This document shows positions 1-8,272 of a DNA stretch of 20,085 nt, one piece after another (the first letter of the stretch is position 1; each line of letters starts with the position of its first letter). This DNA comes from Vavraia culicis subsp. floridensis (lineage: Eukaryota > Microsporidia > Pleistophoridae). A program made the translations under genes and the position numbers. The notes beneath the pieces were generated by a model. That model made no database searches and had not been told where the DNA came from. It saw nothing but the letters and a program-made list of their open reading frames with translations. The DNA is taken from assembly GCF_000192795.1 (NCBI RefSeq), contig NW_007360675.1, positions 1 to 20,085 of the forward strand, written 5' to 3'.

Positions 1-126
1 AAGCTGAAAAGTGAAATATGTGACCAGATCAGCAAGTTGGATGAACAGAATCCTCTGCTCATGTTGTTCAAAGCACAGGATACATACAGCTTCATCAGAT
101 ATTATCTGTTGAAGGATCCCCAGTGA
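1..126 (+). CDS. 3' end of an unrecognised gene (partial)
   Basis: Frame 1 is open from the first base to a TGA at 124-126, giving the last 41 residues of a protein that begins outside the window. The tail mixes charged and hydrophobic residues in a helix-like pattern (…NPLLMLFKAQDTYSFIRYYL…), as a genuine C-terminus would. No domain can be named from so little. The next probable coding DNA downstream lies on the opposite strand, so this gene probably ends convergently with it. The absence of the 5' part is a window-edge effect, not evidence of truncation. Confidence is moderate because a 41-codon open stretch can arise by chance. Confidence 0.5.
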   Translation, partial: KLKSEICDQISKLDEQNPLLMLFKAQDTYSFIRYYLLKDPQ

Positions 127-374
127 GTGTGCAGATGTGATGCCTGGTTAACATCAGAGACAGTTAAGTAAAAGTATCATTTCCGAATACATACTAAGAG
201 ATGTGTTTTATTGTTTCTATACCAATTTCGACATGACCTTCTCTTTCGTACTCTTTTATTCTGATGTGTGACTCTCTTGTTTTATCCTACATTTGATGCT
301 GTTAGACACAGGTTTATTTACGCTTCTGCTGATTTCTAACATGATAATTACAATTTTTTCTTCAACCAAAACTT

Positions 375-1112
375 TCAATCTTCTATTGCAATGTTTCTCT
401 CATCTGCTCGCAAAAGGAATACAACTACACCTAATACATTCACTGTTTCACATCTCGCATATCCATCGTTCACAATCACATCAAATCCGATTTTGACATT
501 GTTTTGCCATACCAATATACCATCGTTATTGGAGGTGCAAGTATAGAGTCTGTTAGATCCACATCCCATTCTATGATCGAGTAGTTGCGACTGAATGCAG
601 CCTCTTCATCTAAAACGGCCAGCAGCTAATATTGAGCTTGGTATCGCACTATTTCTTTACAGTATGTTTATTTACCACCATATGACCCTTTTAGCAAAAA
701 AAGCTATTGCCTGCCAATGTGAAACAGTCGCTAAGATTTAGCTTCATAAACTATCAACCACTTATAATGACTTATCTGTGCCGTCTGCTTCTTCAGAAAT
801 TTACGAAGATGGGCTGTCATGAAATCCACCCCTAACCCTAAGCATGAGACACAAAGCCGTAAAGTCTGCTAATCGCTAAACAATTAAATACCTACATCCA
901 TCCGGTCCCACAACCCTGCCTTCATCACGGATGAGCGAAAAAGCACCAACCTATCCCACATAATTAACCGTGCACAATCGCTCCATCTGTAGACAGCAGT
1001 ACAAATAGCACCAAAACGCGCCATCCTGCCTATACCACACGCTAACAACAGGGAACCATCTTTCCGAAGAAGAGCCTGTACCACATAACGCAAACTACCC
1101 AGACCAAATCAA
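375..1112 (-). pseudogene. possible decayed gene, WD-repeat-like fragments
   Basis: Read on the minus strand, this stretch gives a chain of protein-like segments in different frames, broken by stops and frame changes. One open segment runs from about 1112 to 884 (about 75 codons, containing LLRKDGSLLLACGIGRM). A second, in another frame, covers roughly 870-740. A third, starting near 628, carries DEEAAFSRNYSIIEWDVDLT. The last, 569-375, carries CTSNNDGILVWQNNVKIG. The 'SRNYSIIEW' and 'NNDGILVW' stretches resemble the ends of WD40 blades. No segment starts with ATG behind a CCC/GGG triplet. The inference is a gene broken by indels. Chance open frames in 42% GC DNA are the main alternative, so confidence is low. 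Confidence 0.3.
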
Positions 1113-1127
1113 CCAATAATCAGCTTT

Positions 1128-1769
1128 TTATTGAACTGAGCAATCATCAATCAACTCATCATACACTTCATCATACACTTCACCAGCCTTTTTAGAAAAC
1201 TCCTTAAAGCCGTCCAGGTGTTCTTCAACTGCCTTCGCTTTCTCCCAATCACGCTCGGCTTCCGATATAGTGAGGATCCAGAGAGACCCAAAATGAATTT
1301 TATGTGTATTTAACTTATAAAGCCAGCGAATCCGTCTCTTGAACAGGTCTTTCGTTATAAATTCGGTCTCAAAAGTATGATTCTTTTCAACATACCCGGA
1401 TCTCCACCACTTGGGAGCGAGACCTGTAAGCCCGAAATCAATAGCCTTGGCAGCATCCCGGAATTCTATTGCATCCTCATACGACACCCAGCGTAAGGAG
1501 TAACCGGCTGTAAGAAAGTAATCGCCAGAAAGATTTCCACCTACCCGCATCCTAAAGCCGGTTACGATTCCGCGGCTATTCTTCTGGATAAACCCTACAA
1601 AGTGACCTTTTACGTAAAACGACTCATCCCCATCAGCAAGTTCTTTTCTCTTATAAGGTAGGTCAAGGAACAAATCATGCGACCAAGTAAAATCATCAGG
1701 TTTGCAATCGATCTTTAAATAAACAGAAGGACAGGCAACAAAACAAACGAACATAAAGAGCATATTCAT
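1128..1769 (-). CDS. probable secreted protein, family unknown
   Basis: Intact ORF of 213 residues from an ATG at 1769. Residues 1-18 form a short hydrophobic stretch rich in Met, Phe, Val and Cys, ending near VACPSVYLKIDC. This is a plausible signal peptide with no further membrane segment. The mature part is soluble, with an aromatic centre (WVSYEDAIEF, APKWWRSGYV) and a charged helical C-terminus that contains a duplicated VYDE unit encoded by a 12-bp repeat. I recognise no family. In an intracellular parasite such a protein could be exported to the host cell or sporoplasm surface, but that is inference. Unlike the conserved genes here it lacks a CCC/GGG triplet just before the start; a second ATG lies two codons in. 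No intron signal is apparent. Confidence 0.7.
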   Translation of the reverse strand: MNMLFMFVCFVACPSVYLKIDCKPDDFTWSHDLFLDLPYKRKELADGDESFYVKGHFVGFIQKNSRGIVTGFRMRVGGNLSGDYFLTAGYSLRWVSYEDAIEFRDAAKAIDFGLTGLAPKWWRSGYVEKNHTFETEFITKDLFKRRIRWLYKLNTHKIHFGSLWILTISEAERDWEKAKAVEEHLDGFKEFSKKAGEVYDEVYDELIDDCSVQ

Positions 1770-3898
1770 GTGTCTTACAGTATGCTCATATTTATATTTT
1801 TGAAAACGTTTTTATCCATAATGACGCTGTGTGTTTACGCTGTCTTCTTTGAAGATGACATGATAAGGAACTTTTCATCTGCTTGATGCAAGCAATCGCT
1901 GACATTTCGTATTGAGCTATAGAATAATTGCTAGACACCATAGTTTAACCATTGTACCAGGCACTATTTTTTTATTTTTGCATGATCCTATGACATGTAC
2001 AAAGCGATATGAGTGTTTTGAGTTACAGTGTGTAAAATGCTAGCATAATGTCAAAACATAACTATCACAACAGGCCGATAAAACATTTTATAATGTTGTA
2101 GAATAGAAATTTGGTTGTTGGAGACCAGAGCCAACAAAGTTGTATGATCGAAATCAAATCATTACCTCCTTGTACCTTATCGAGCACAATATTATGTTGG
2201 GACATCAGCACCTTGACCATGTCTACATTTTACGGCACTGCTGTATCCATGCACCTGTCTTTGTGTTGCCTCCAAATTTTATTGAGTTACCGCATCGTAA
2301 GAGTGTCCAGGCTGCTCTTCCGCACCAGATGATAATCGTTTTGTATTTTGCACGCACATCAATCATTTCATGATAAAAATGTGCGCAACTCGTTCGTTAT
2401 ACCCGTGTAAATTTGGTTTAGGTGCAAAGGCACATACTGCTCGGATTATCACACCGATGCACCAGCAAGTTCATAAATATCACACCATGTCCCAGAATTG
2501 ACCTGCCAAGAAATTCCTTCTATTTTCGGAACAAGAAACGGTGTGATCCCTCAGTACAGTTACATATTCTTAATCGATGCCCAGTGATCTATTTAGGAGC
2601 TTTACGTATTTTTACAGCATAGCCTTCACAACAAAAGAATGTCATAAATTGCACATGGGGTCGTTGTACCACAGATAGTGGATTTCAGTGAAATAAGTAA
2701 CATGCACGGTAACTGTTTTACATCGTTTGAACGCACCGATAGGACCGTAGGACAATCAATTTTATCATCTGATACGGATCAACGATGCGAACACGTTCGT
2801 TAATAGAACCGAAATGGTGATGGCACGAATGGACAGTCGATGTAACCAAGCTGACCGAGCATTTTCTAAGCCATCAAAAGGTACTGATATACCTCCTTTG
2901 AGCATGATGTGTGCAAGCTGCTCGGCTCATACAGTACCCGTAACACGTCTTAGTCGCAGTTAGCCACTGCAACAACTCTGTTCCTCACGTCGTCGTTAAA
3001 CGAGGTAATCATAACATTGCAGCACCTATGCCAAACATTCAATAAATACGCAGAAAATGCGTAACTTGGCTGGGGGTAGTAACACATTATCAGCGATTGA
3101 AATGGGTAAAACTGAGTAGGTTGATGTATACGTGATATATCGGGTGAATATGTCATAGACAACGCAGAGAATAGGAACAAATGATCAAGCGCCGTGACAG
3201 AGCGGGAGATAGTAAGATGGGAAGAAGAAGGTGTCAAAAATGAAGAATTGAACGCTCTTCTACAGATCACGAGTTAATCACCAGATTTGATTATTATACC
3301 AGCTACTTCTTACCATGCCATACCGTCCATACCAACACAGTTGAAGTGCTGTGATTTAAACGCACTAAAAATTGCATTTCTGCCAAAAATATGTACAAAG
3401 CTAAAAAATGATAATTAGAGTCAAATTACTCAATGAAGGTCTTTTTATTCGATGTTGAGAGAAGGGCGGTAATTTATCAAAAAGAGAATTATAAAAAGGA
3501 GCAGACCCTTTTAAGCATAACATGAATAATGTGCACTGGTCATCTAGCAACGCGTTTCTTACGCTAAACAATGGTGTTTGGTGCACCAGACAGGTAAAAT
3601 AGTATTAAATTTGCTAAAAAACTGAATTGAACAAAATCACCGTAATCGTACCAAATGCTAGCAGCATGTAGCGTTTTACCGCAGATATATCAGTGCTCGT
3701 GAACAGCGGTGGTGCCACAGCATTATTTTATCAAAATACTGTGATCCATGAAAAGGCATGACCGATTGTAACGGATGCAAGTGTGAGTGAGGTGGTGAAG
3801 TGTTTTTATCATAAGCGTATTTCCAAGGACGTTCCTATCGATCAGTATTTCTTTGATATTTACTTTTTTTTATTATTTATTAATAAACTGCTGATGGT
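1770..3898. other. long gene-poor region, no intact gene
   Basis: More than 2 kb without an ATG-initiated ORF of convincing length. On the minus strand one frame is open for over 100 codons (about 3276-2953, with no ATG at its head). After a stop the same frame continues for about 27, 21 and 6 codons and then 50 codons to about 2630, with single stops between. This could be a gene killed by nonsense mutations, but the other frames also give plausible-looking peptides. I therefore leave it unassigned. Confidence 0.4.
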
Positions 3899-3983
3899 AC
3901 ACTCCCTATTAACAATCCACTAACCCTACACTCCTCCATTATCAATCCGCTAACCCTACACTCCTCCATTAACAATCCACTAA
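3899..3983. repeat. 30-bp tandem repeat, about 3 copies
   Basis: Three adjacent units of about 30 bp, each with the pattern ACACTCCTCCATTA-CAATCC-CTAACCCT, begin near 3899, 3928 and 3958. The first lacks one base and the third diverges after CCACTAA. The array lies 110-190 bp upstream of the Rtf1 start. The plus strand is C-rich and free of G except for one variant base. No coding potential is apparent. Confidence 0.8.
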
Positions 3984-4088
3984 TCAATCCCTTAATACCG
4001 TTTGTCATCAAAATGCGTTTGAAATCGTTGACAATTCGTATCACGCTCTGTTTCGCTGTTTATTTAAAAAACACGAAAAAAACAAAGC

Positions 4089-4091
4089 GGG
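4089..4091 (+). promoter_or_regulatory. GGG triplet abutting the Rtf1 start
   Basis: GGG lies directly before the ATG at 4092, and A-rich sequence (AAAAAACACGAAAAAAAC) precedes it. A CCC or GGG triplet a few bases upstream of the start is a described microsporidian gene signal. Here it supports choosing 4092 over the in-frame Met codons at residues 4 and 9. Confidence 0.55.
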
Positions 4092-5015
4092 ATGGGTGAA
4101 ATGAAATACAACGATATGAACTTGTACCAGGACTCGGAGGACGAGGAAAGACTGATGAAACTGCCAGAAGCACAGCGCGAAGAGATACTGTACAGGCGGT
4201 ACATGAAGATCAAAAAACTGGAGGAGAAGAAAGAGATGGAGCACAGGATAGACGAGCTGGCGGAGCAGAGCACCAAGAAGGAGCACGAGAGCGCTGTGCA
4301 CAGCGAGTGTTTGACATATGAAACACTGTGTGATGTGCTTGTGCCGCGTTCGCTGCTCGCCAAGAACGTGTACAAGCCGATGTTTGACAGGCTGGCGGGC
4401 AATTACGTACGGGTGTGCTTCAAGAGCGGGTATGTGATCAAAAGGGTGGAGGGCATAGAACGCGGTGATGAGTACTTCGTGGACGAGGGAACGAAGAATT
4501 ACAGGACAAACAAGAGCATCTGCATACTGCACGGAAGCAATACACGGGAGAAGATCCCCATGTCGTTCGTGAGCAACAGCAAGCCGTCATTTGCAGAGTA
4601 TGACCAGTTCAAGGACAGCAATCCGGACATTTCCGTATGTGCGCTCGTCAAGAGGGCGCACAGCTTCAGGAATCTGATGACACGCGAGCTGAGCGCTGCC
4701 GAGCGCAAAGATGCGCAGGAGGAGAGAACAAGGTTCTACAGGGACAAGCGCAAGAATCTGATGGAAAAGATTCGGCTGATCAGGGAGAGAGACGACGCGT
4801 ATAAGAACGGAGATGTTGAGAAGGTCAAGGCGGTGCAGAGGCGCATTGATGAGATTGACGAGAAGGACAAAGACCCTGAGGAAGAGAAGGAAAGGGAAAT
4901 TTGGGACAGAATAAATGCGAAGAACCGCAAAATCAATTACGAGAAGGGCGTGAGAGCCGGTCTTGAAAAGGCGAGGAACAAGGATGGTACGTACGGTACT
5001 GATCCCAAGAAATGA
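4092..5015 (+). CDS. RTF1: Rtf1, Paf1-complex transcription elongation subunit
   Basis: 307 residues, against roughly 560 in yeast. Residues 15-42 (SEDEERLMKLPEAQREEILY) match the conserved Rtf1 segment just before the Plus3 domain. Residues about 74-185 form the Plus3 domain: LVPRSLLAKNVYKPMFDRLA, then NYVRVCF and FVSNSKPSFAEYDQF close to its end. A basic and acidic coiled-coil tail (about 195-295) follows, as in the family. Rtf1 acts in the nucleus with RNA polymerase II; its Plus3 domain binds phosphorylated Spt5, and it stimulates histone H2B ubiquitylation. The shortening is almost all N-terminal: the acidic leader and most of the histone-modification region of larger homologues are absent or cut down. 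An AATAAA at 5030-5035, 15 bases past the stop, may serve as polyadenylation signal. Confidence 0.92.
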   Translation: MGEMKYNDMNLYQDSEDEERLMKLPEAQREEILYRRYMKIKKLEEKKEMEHRIDELAEQSTKKEHESAVHSECLTYETLCDVLVPRSLLAKNVYKPMFDRLAGNYVRVCFKSGYVIKRVEGIERGDEYFVDEGTKNYRTNKSICILHGSNTREKIPMSFVSNSKPSFAEYDQFKDSNPDISVCALVKRAHSFRNLMTRELSAAERKDAQEERTRFYRDKRKNLMEKIRLIRERDDAYKNGDVEKVKAVQRRIDEIDEKDKDPEEEKEREIWDRINAKNRKINYEKGVRAGLEKARNKDGTYGTDPKK

Positions 5016-5210
5016 TCGGTTTGTTAATTAATAAATGCAATTTTAGGCATTTACAAGCGTTTGCGTACGAGCGGTACGTTTTCTGGGAAGGATTGTACGC
5101 GAGCATCTTCGTGGACCGTGATCATGGAACATGTCCAGCAGATGCATCCGTAGGTATGGATGATCCTGTTTGTATGAGTTGACTGATCATATCAACAATT
5201 CGTGGTTTCC

Positions 5211-5720
5211 TCATCGATGAAGCACACAGATAAGCGCGAACAACCCGGCTGTAAATCCGTAGATCGTTAATGAACCGTACCGTTTGCCCATAGAAATGCG
5301 TTCATGCGCCGTAGTCAGCAATTTGACTGGCAAAAACGAAGGCCCTAATAACACGAAATGACCGGTCCTGCTGCCCAACCCACGTTTTAAATTGTAGAAC
5401 GAAATCGGCAACCAAACGAATCTTTTCGTCTGTTCCAGCGGTGTACCCGTCTGCACTGAGCTGATACGCCCGTACATTACATGACCGATCCCATCAAATA
5501 CTGTACGAGCAATGTTCCTGTTGTACAGCACATCACCCAACCGTGTTGTACGACACGTCGATCTCTGCTCAACGTGCTGCTCATCCCGCGTTTGTGTACG
5601 TACTCTTTTGTTAAATATAAAAAACCGTTTTGATACGTTCACAGGCATAAATTTTATTTTGCAAGAAGATCTGTTGCCCTGTTCTAAAAAGCAAATACTC
5701 ACCGATGATTTACCATGCAT
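5211..5720 (-). CDS. unrecognised ORF with a C-terminal hydrophobic segment
   Basis: Open for 169 codons from an ATG at 5720, convergent with Rtf1 and ending about 195 bases past its stop. The N-terminal 60 residues are basic and Cys/Arg-rich (KRFFIFNKRV, RTQTRDEQ). A hydrophobic patch lies at about 121-135, and a possible single membrane span at about 149-167 (SLTIYGFTAGLFALICVL) ends two residues from the C-terminus, as in a tail-anchored protein. I recognise no family. A CCCC lies about 40 bases before the ATG, further than in the conserved genes, with TATAAAAT between. The composition is not strongly protein-like, so this may be a chance ORF or a relic. Confidence 0.38.
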   Translation of the reverse strand: MHGKSSVSICFLEQGNRSSCKIKFMPVNVSKRFFIFNKRVRTQTRDEQHVEQRSTCRTTRLGDVLYNRNIARTVFDGIGHVMYGRISSVQTGTPLEQTKRFVWLPISFYNLKRGLGSRTGHFVLLGPSFLPVKLLTTAHERISMGKRYGSLTIYGFTAGLFALICVLHR

Positions 5721-5938
5721 AAACAGTAATAACGTATTTTATACACAACCGGTCGCGAAAGGGGTGTAACAATGCGTGGCATAGGTAGGAATGTTTTAGT
5801 TTACGGGGAAAGGCTGTTCTTGTACGTTGTTGTTGTTTATGAGTTGGTACCTTCAAGACCTGGACGAAATAACAATTTTGTACTTAGGTTTTTAGGGCAG
5901 GGCTAGCAAAGAAAGGAGGTATAAAAATACGGAGCAGC

Positions 5939-6026
5939 ATAATTTAATAACAGCATAATTTAATAACAGTAATAACAATAATAACAATAATAACATTAAT
6001 AACATATTTAATAATAATTTAATATT
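5939..6026. repeat. AT-rich (AATAAC)-type simple repeat
   Basis: A run dominated by AATAAC and ATTTAATAAC units on the plus strand, drifting into AATAATAATTTAATATT. It lies downstream of the kinase gene, in the gap with the unrecognised minus ORF. It may lie in the kinase 3' flank; no function is visible. Confidence 0.8.
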
Positions 6027-6050
6027 CTAAACTCCATTTTATAAACCATA

Positions 6051-6120
6051 TTCTACAACACTATCTTATGCTCTACAACACTATCTTGTGCTCTACAACA
6101 CTATCTTATGCTCTACAATA
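6051..6120. repeat. 20-bp tandem repeat, 3.5 copies
   Basis: Units of CTCTACAACACTATCTTATG at 6051-6070, 6071-6090 and 6091-6110, with a half unit at 6111-6120. Only single-base differences separate the copies (first base of unit 1, A/G near the end of unit 2). The array sits 85 bases beyond the stop codon of the Wee1-like kinase. Confidence 0.9.
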
Positions 6121-6204
6121 TTACCTGGTACCTCACCCTTTCACTGCCCTACCCCCTATCATACCATAAATACAAAACAAGGTGTTATCCTACACGTACA
6201 CCAC

Positions 6205-7731
6205 CTACCCTCCCCACTCATCGTACTTACCTTTAAAGTACGCGTACACTCTTTCCACATCCATCCTATCATCTGCTCCACCAAGCACACTCCTCAGCAC
6301 CCCCTCATCATCCCTGCAAAACGTGCTGCACTCGAACCTGCCCTCCCTCAATTCATGCCAATACGCGCCGTTCGATGGCAGATCAATGCCCTCCTTTATT
6401 TCCAGCCATATCAATGCCAGCGAAAATAGATCGGAGGAGTAGTGGTAACTGCCTGCGAGCGCTTCTTTTGAAAGGTAACGGGGCGTGCCTTCCTGCTGGA
6501 GGGAAGAATATGCAAATTTTGAGATGTTAAAATCTGCAAGCTTGAAGAGCAGTTTGAAGTGCGGAAATGCACCGTTGTTCGTTTTATCACTTCCTTCCTT
6601 CTTTTTATCATTTCTTGCACCGCAAGCCATGCTACTCCTTCCTTTTCTTTTTTTAATATTTGTTTTTCTAGCATTTCTTTCTTTATGCTCCGTTCCCTCC
6701 TCATCGCACCCATCCCCGCCATCACAACCGGTATCAACGCATTCCTCACCAAGCACGTACCCCCTCGTCTCACAGTACCAGTGCACATACCCCTCAATCT
6801 CCCTCACCACACCCTTCCCACCACCCCGCTCCACACTCATCAAAATATTACCGGGTGCAACATCACAGTGCATAACACCCGCTCTCTTAAGCTCGACCAA
6901 CGCTGCACACATCTCCATCATAAAATACGCTACGAACCGCTCGCTCAGCGCACTCTTCCTCAGCTTGTACACGTACTCCACGAGGTTAAGGAACGATCCT
7001 AAGTTGCAGTGCTCCGTTTCAACGTACAGGTGCGAATTGATAGACCATGCACGGTGCAGCCTGACTGCGTGTGGAGAGGTGCGCAAAGCTTTCAGTATTT
7101 GTATTTCTGTGAGGTACTCGTTCTTCTGGGTGGCTGAGAGCAGCGCTTTTGTTGATATTTTGAGTGCTGAGAGGGAACGATCCATGAGATTGGTGCGGTT
7201 ATTTGTTGCACTTGCGGCGGTACCACAATTCGCAGTGCACTTGCCCGTACCGTAGCACGCGCTCTCATTGTTACCGCTTCCGCCATCTCCCAAAACACGG
7301 GCAGCCCCAAACAAATCATTCAATCCATGAGCAGCACCGTGCCGTGCGCTCATCTGTGCGTTAATATCCGTGTTAAAATCAAATCGTTGCTCCACGTTCC
7401 TCCTTATCAGGTACACGTTGGAGAAGTCTCCCTGTCCGATCAGCGCGACGGGCACAAAGCATTCGATCTGTTTATGCATGGCAGTACAATTTTTTATACT
7501 TTCTTTGTTCTGATGGTCTGTGCTGCTGCATTCGCTATTCGCAGTTTTATCGTTCGTATCCGCAATTCTGTCACTGCCACTACAATCGTTGCTACCAACC
7601 CCGCACTCATCGTAGATGACCTCAAGTATTCTCATCGTACACCGCTTTCTCTTCGCAACGTTCCTCTGCGGTGTGGAGGGCGTCCGGTCAAGCACGACAA
7701 ATTTTTTATCTTTTTTGTACTGCCTTGTCAT
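6205..7731 (-). CDS. SWE1: Wee1/Swe1-like protein kinase
   Basis: 508 residues. Wee1-family kinases phosphorylate the inhibitory tyrosine of the mitotic CDK and delay entry into mitosis. Visible kinase landmarks: glycine loop LIGQGDFSNVY (97-107), catalytic lysine in ALKIS (K191), helix-C Glu in LTEIQILKAL (E209), catalytic loop HCDVAPGN (288-295), metal site DFN (400-402), and the Wee1/Myt1-type activation segment QEGTPRYLSKEAL (413-425). After that come DLFSLALIWLEI and LPSNGAYWHELREG, which are characteristic of the family. Two oddities: the catalytic-loop Lys is Ala (DVAPGN) and the DFG Gly is Asn. Two large low-complexity insertions separate the glycine loop from K191 (about 65 extra residues) and the catalytic loop from DFN (about 90, charged). 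The N-terminus has DRTPSTPQR, with possible proline-directed phosphosites. A CCC lies 18 bases before the ATG. It is divergent from the transporter gene. Confidence 0.85.
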   Translation of the reverse strand: MTRQYKKDKKFVVLDRTPSTPQRNVAKRKRCTMRILEVIYDECGVGSNDCSGSDRIADTNDKTANSECSSTDHQNKESIKNCTAMHKQIECFVPVALIGQGDFSNVYLIRRNVEQRFDFNTDINAQMSARHGAAHGLNDLFGAARVLGDGGSGNNESACYGTGKCTANCGTAASATNNRTNLMDRSLSALKISTKALLSATQKNEYLTEIQILKALRTSPHAVRLHRAWSINSHLYVETEHCNLGSFLNLVEYVYKLRKSALSERFVAYFMMEMCAALVELKRAGVMHCDVAPGNILMSVERGGGKGVVREIEGYVHWYCETRGYVLGEECVDTGCDGGDGCDEEGTEHKERNARKTNIKKRKGRSSMACGARNDKKKEGSDKTNNGAFPHFKLLFKLADFNISKFAYSSLQQEGTPRYLSKEALAGSYHYSSDLFSLALIWLEIKEGIDLPSNGAYWHELREGRFECSTFCRDDEGVLRSVLGGADDRMDVERVYAYFKGKYDEWGG

Positions 7732-8272
7732 TGCCTCGGTGTTGGTTGTGGGAAGATGAGGTTTTTTATTTTTTTTTGATTTTGGAGGGAAAGATGGGGG
7801 TGTGAAGAATATTTTGGCACAGCAGGGCGCTGTTCTACTATGAGGGGTATTTTTACCGATTCGTATTATTTACGTGAGGACCTACCGGCAAAGAAAATGG
7901 GAGCAGGGTGAAAATAGCGGCACCGTATGTTGCAACATGGAACGGAATAGCGGCCGAGCACGGCCCTGAATACGAAACGTAGAAATAAATTGGAAGTGCA
8001 AACAACAACGGTTGCATACAGGGAGCAACAATGAAACGAACAAGGAAATAAAATAGCAAGTATGTGGGGTGTATGAGCGGGCTAAACAATAGAGTTAAAT
8101 GAAGAAAACCTACTATTACAGCATTACTTTCATATTTTCTATAAAATGTGTTTTAAATATTAATATTAGCTTTCCATAAATAATACATCGCACACACAGC
8201 ATCATACTGCCGCATCTCAAAACAGATCATGTTTCACCGCATCCCCATAAACACTCGGTACCATTCCCACTT
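7732..8272. other. divergent intergenic region, no gene seen
   Basis: Shared upstream region of the minus-strand kinase and the plus-strand transporter. Near the kinase it has a T-run on the plus strand (an A-run in the kinase sense). Its middle has no ORF that starts with ATG and looks protein-like. The transporter end is AT-rich (8120-8190) before turning C-rich near the start codon. Promoters for both genes must lie here, but I cannot point to TATA elements with confidence. Confidence 0.5.

Noticed and set aside
2140..2373. Plus-strand frame of 77 codons in the gene-poor region
   Set aside because: It starts at TTG, not ATG, and both strands give equally plausible peptides; no motif supports either.
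2100..3280. ISXO2-like or other DDE transposase remnant, common in microsporidia
   Set aside because: I searched the frames by eye for transposase signatures and terminal inverted repeats and found none that held up.
6485..7255. 256-codon plus-strand ORF opposite the kinase
   Set aside because: It lies fully antisense to the Wee1-like gene, which has clear kinase motifs; the translation is Ser/Pro/Leu-rich as expected of an antisense shadow.
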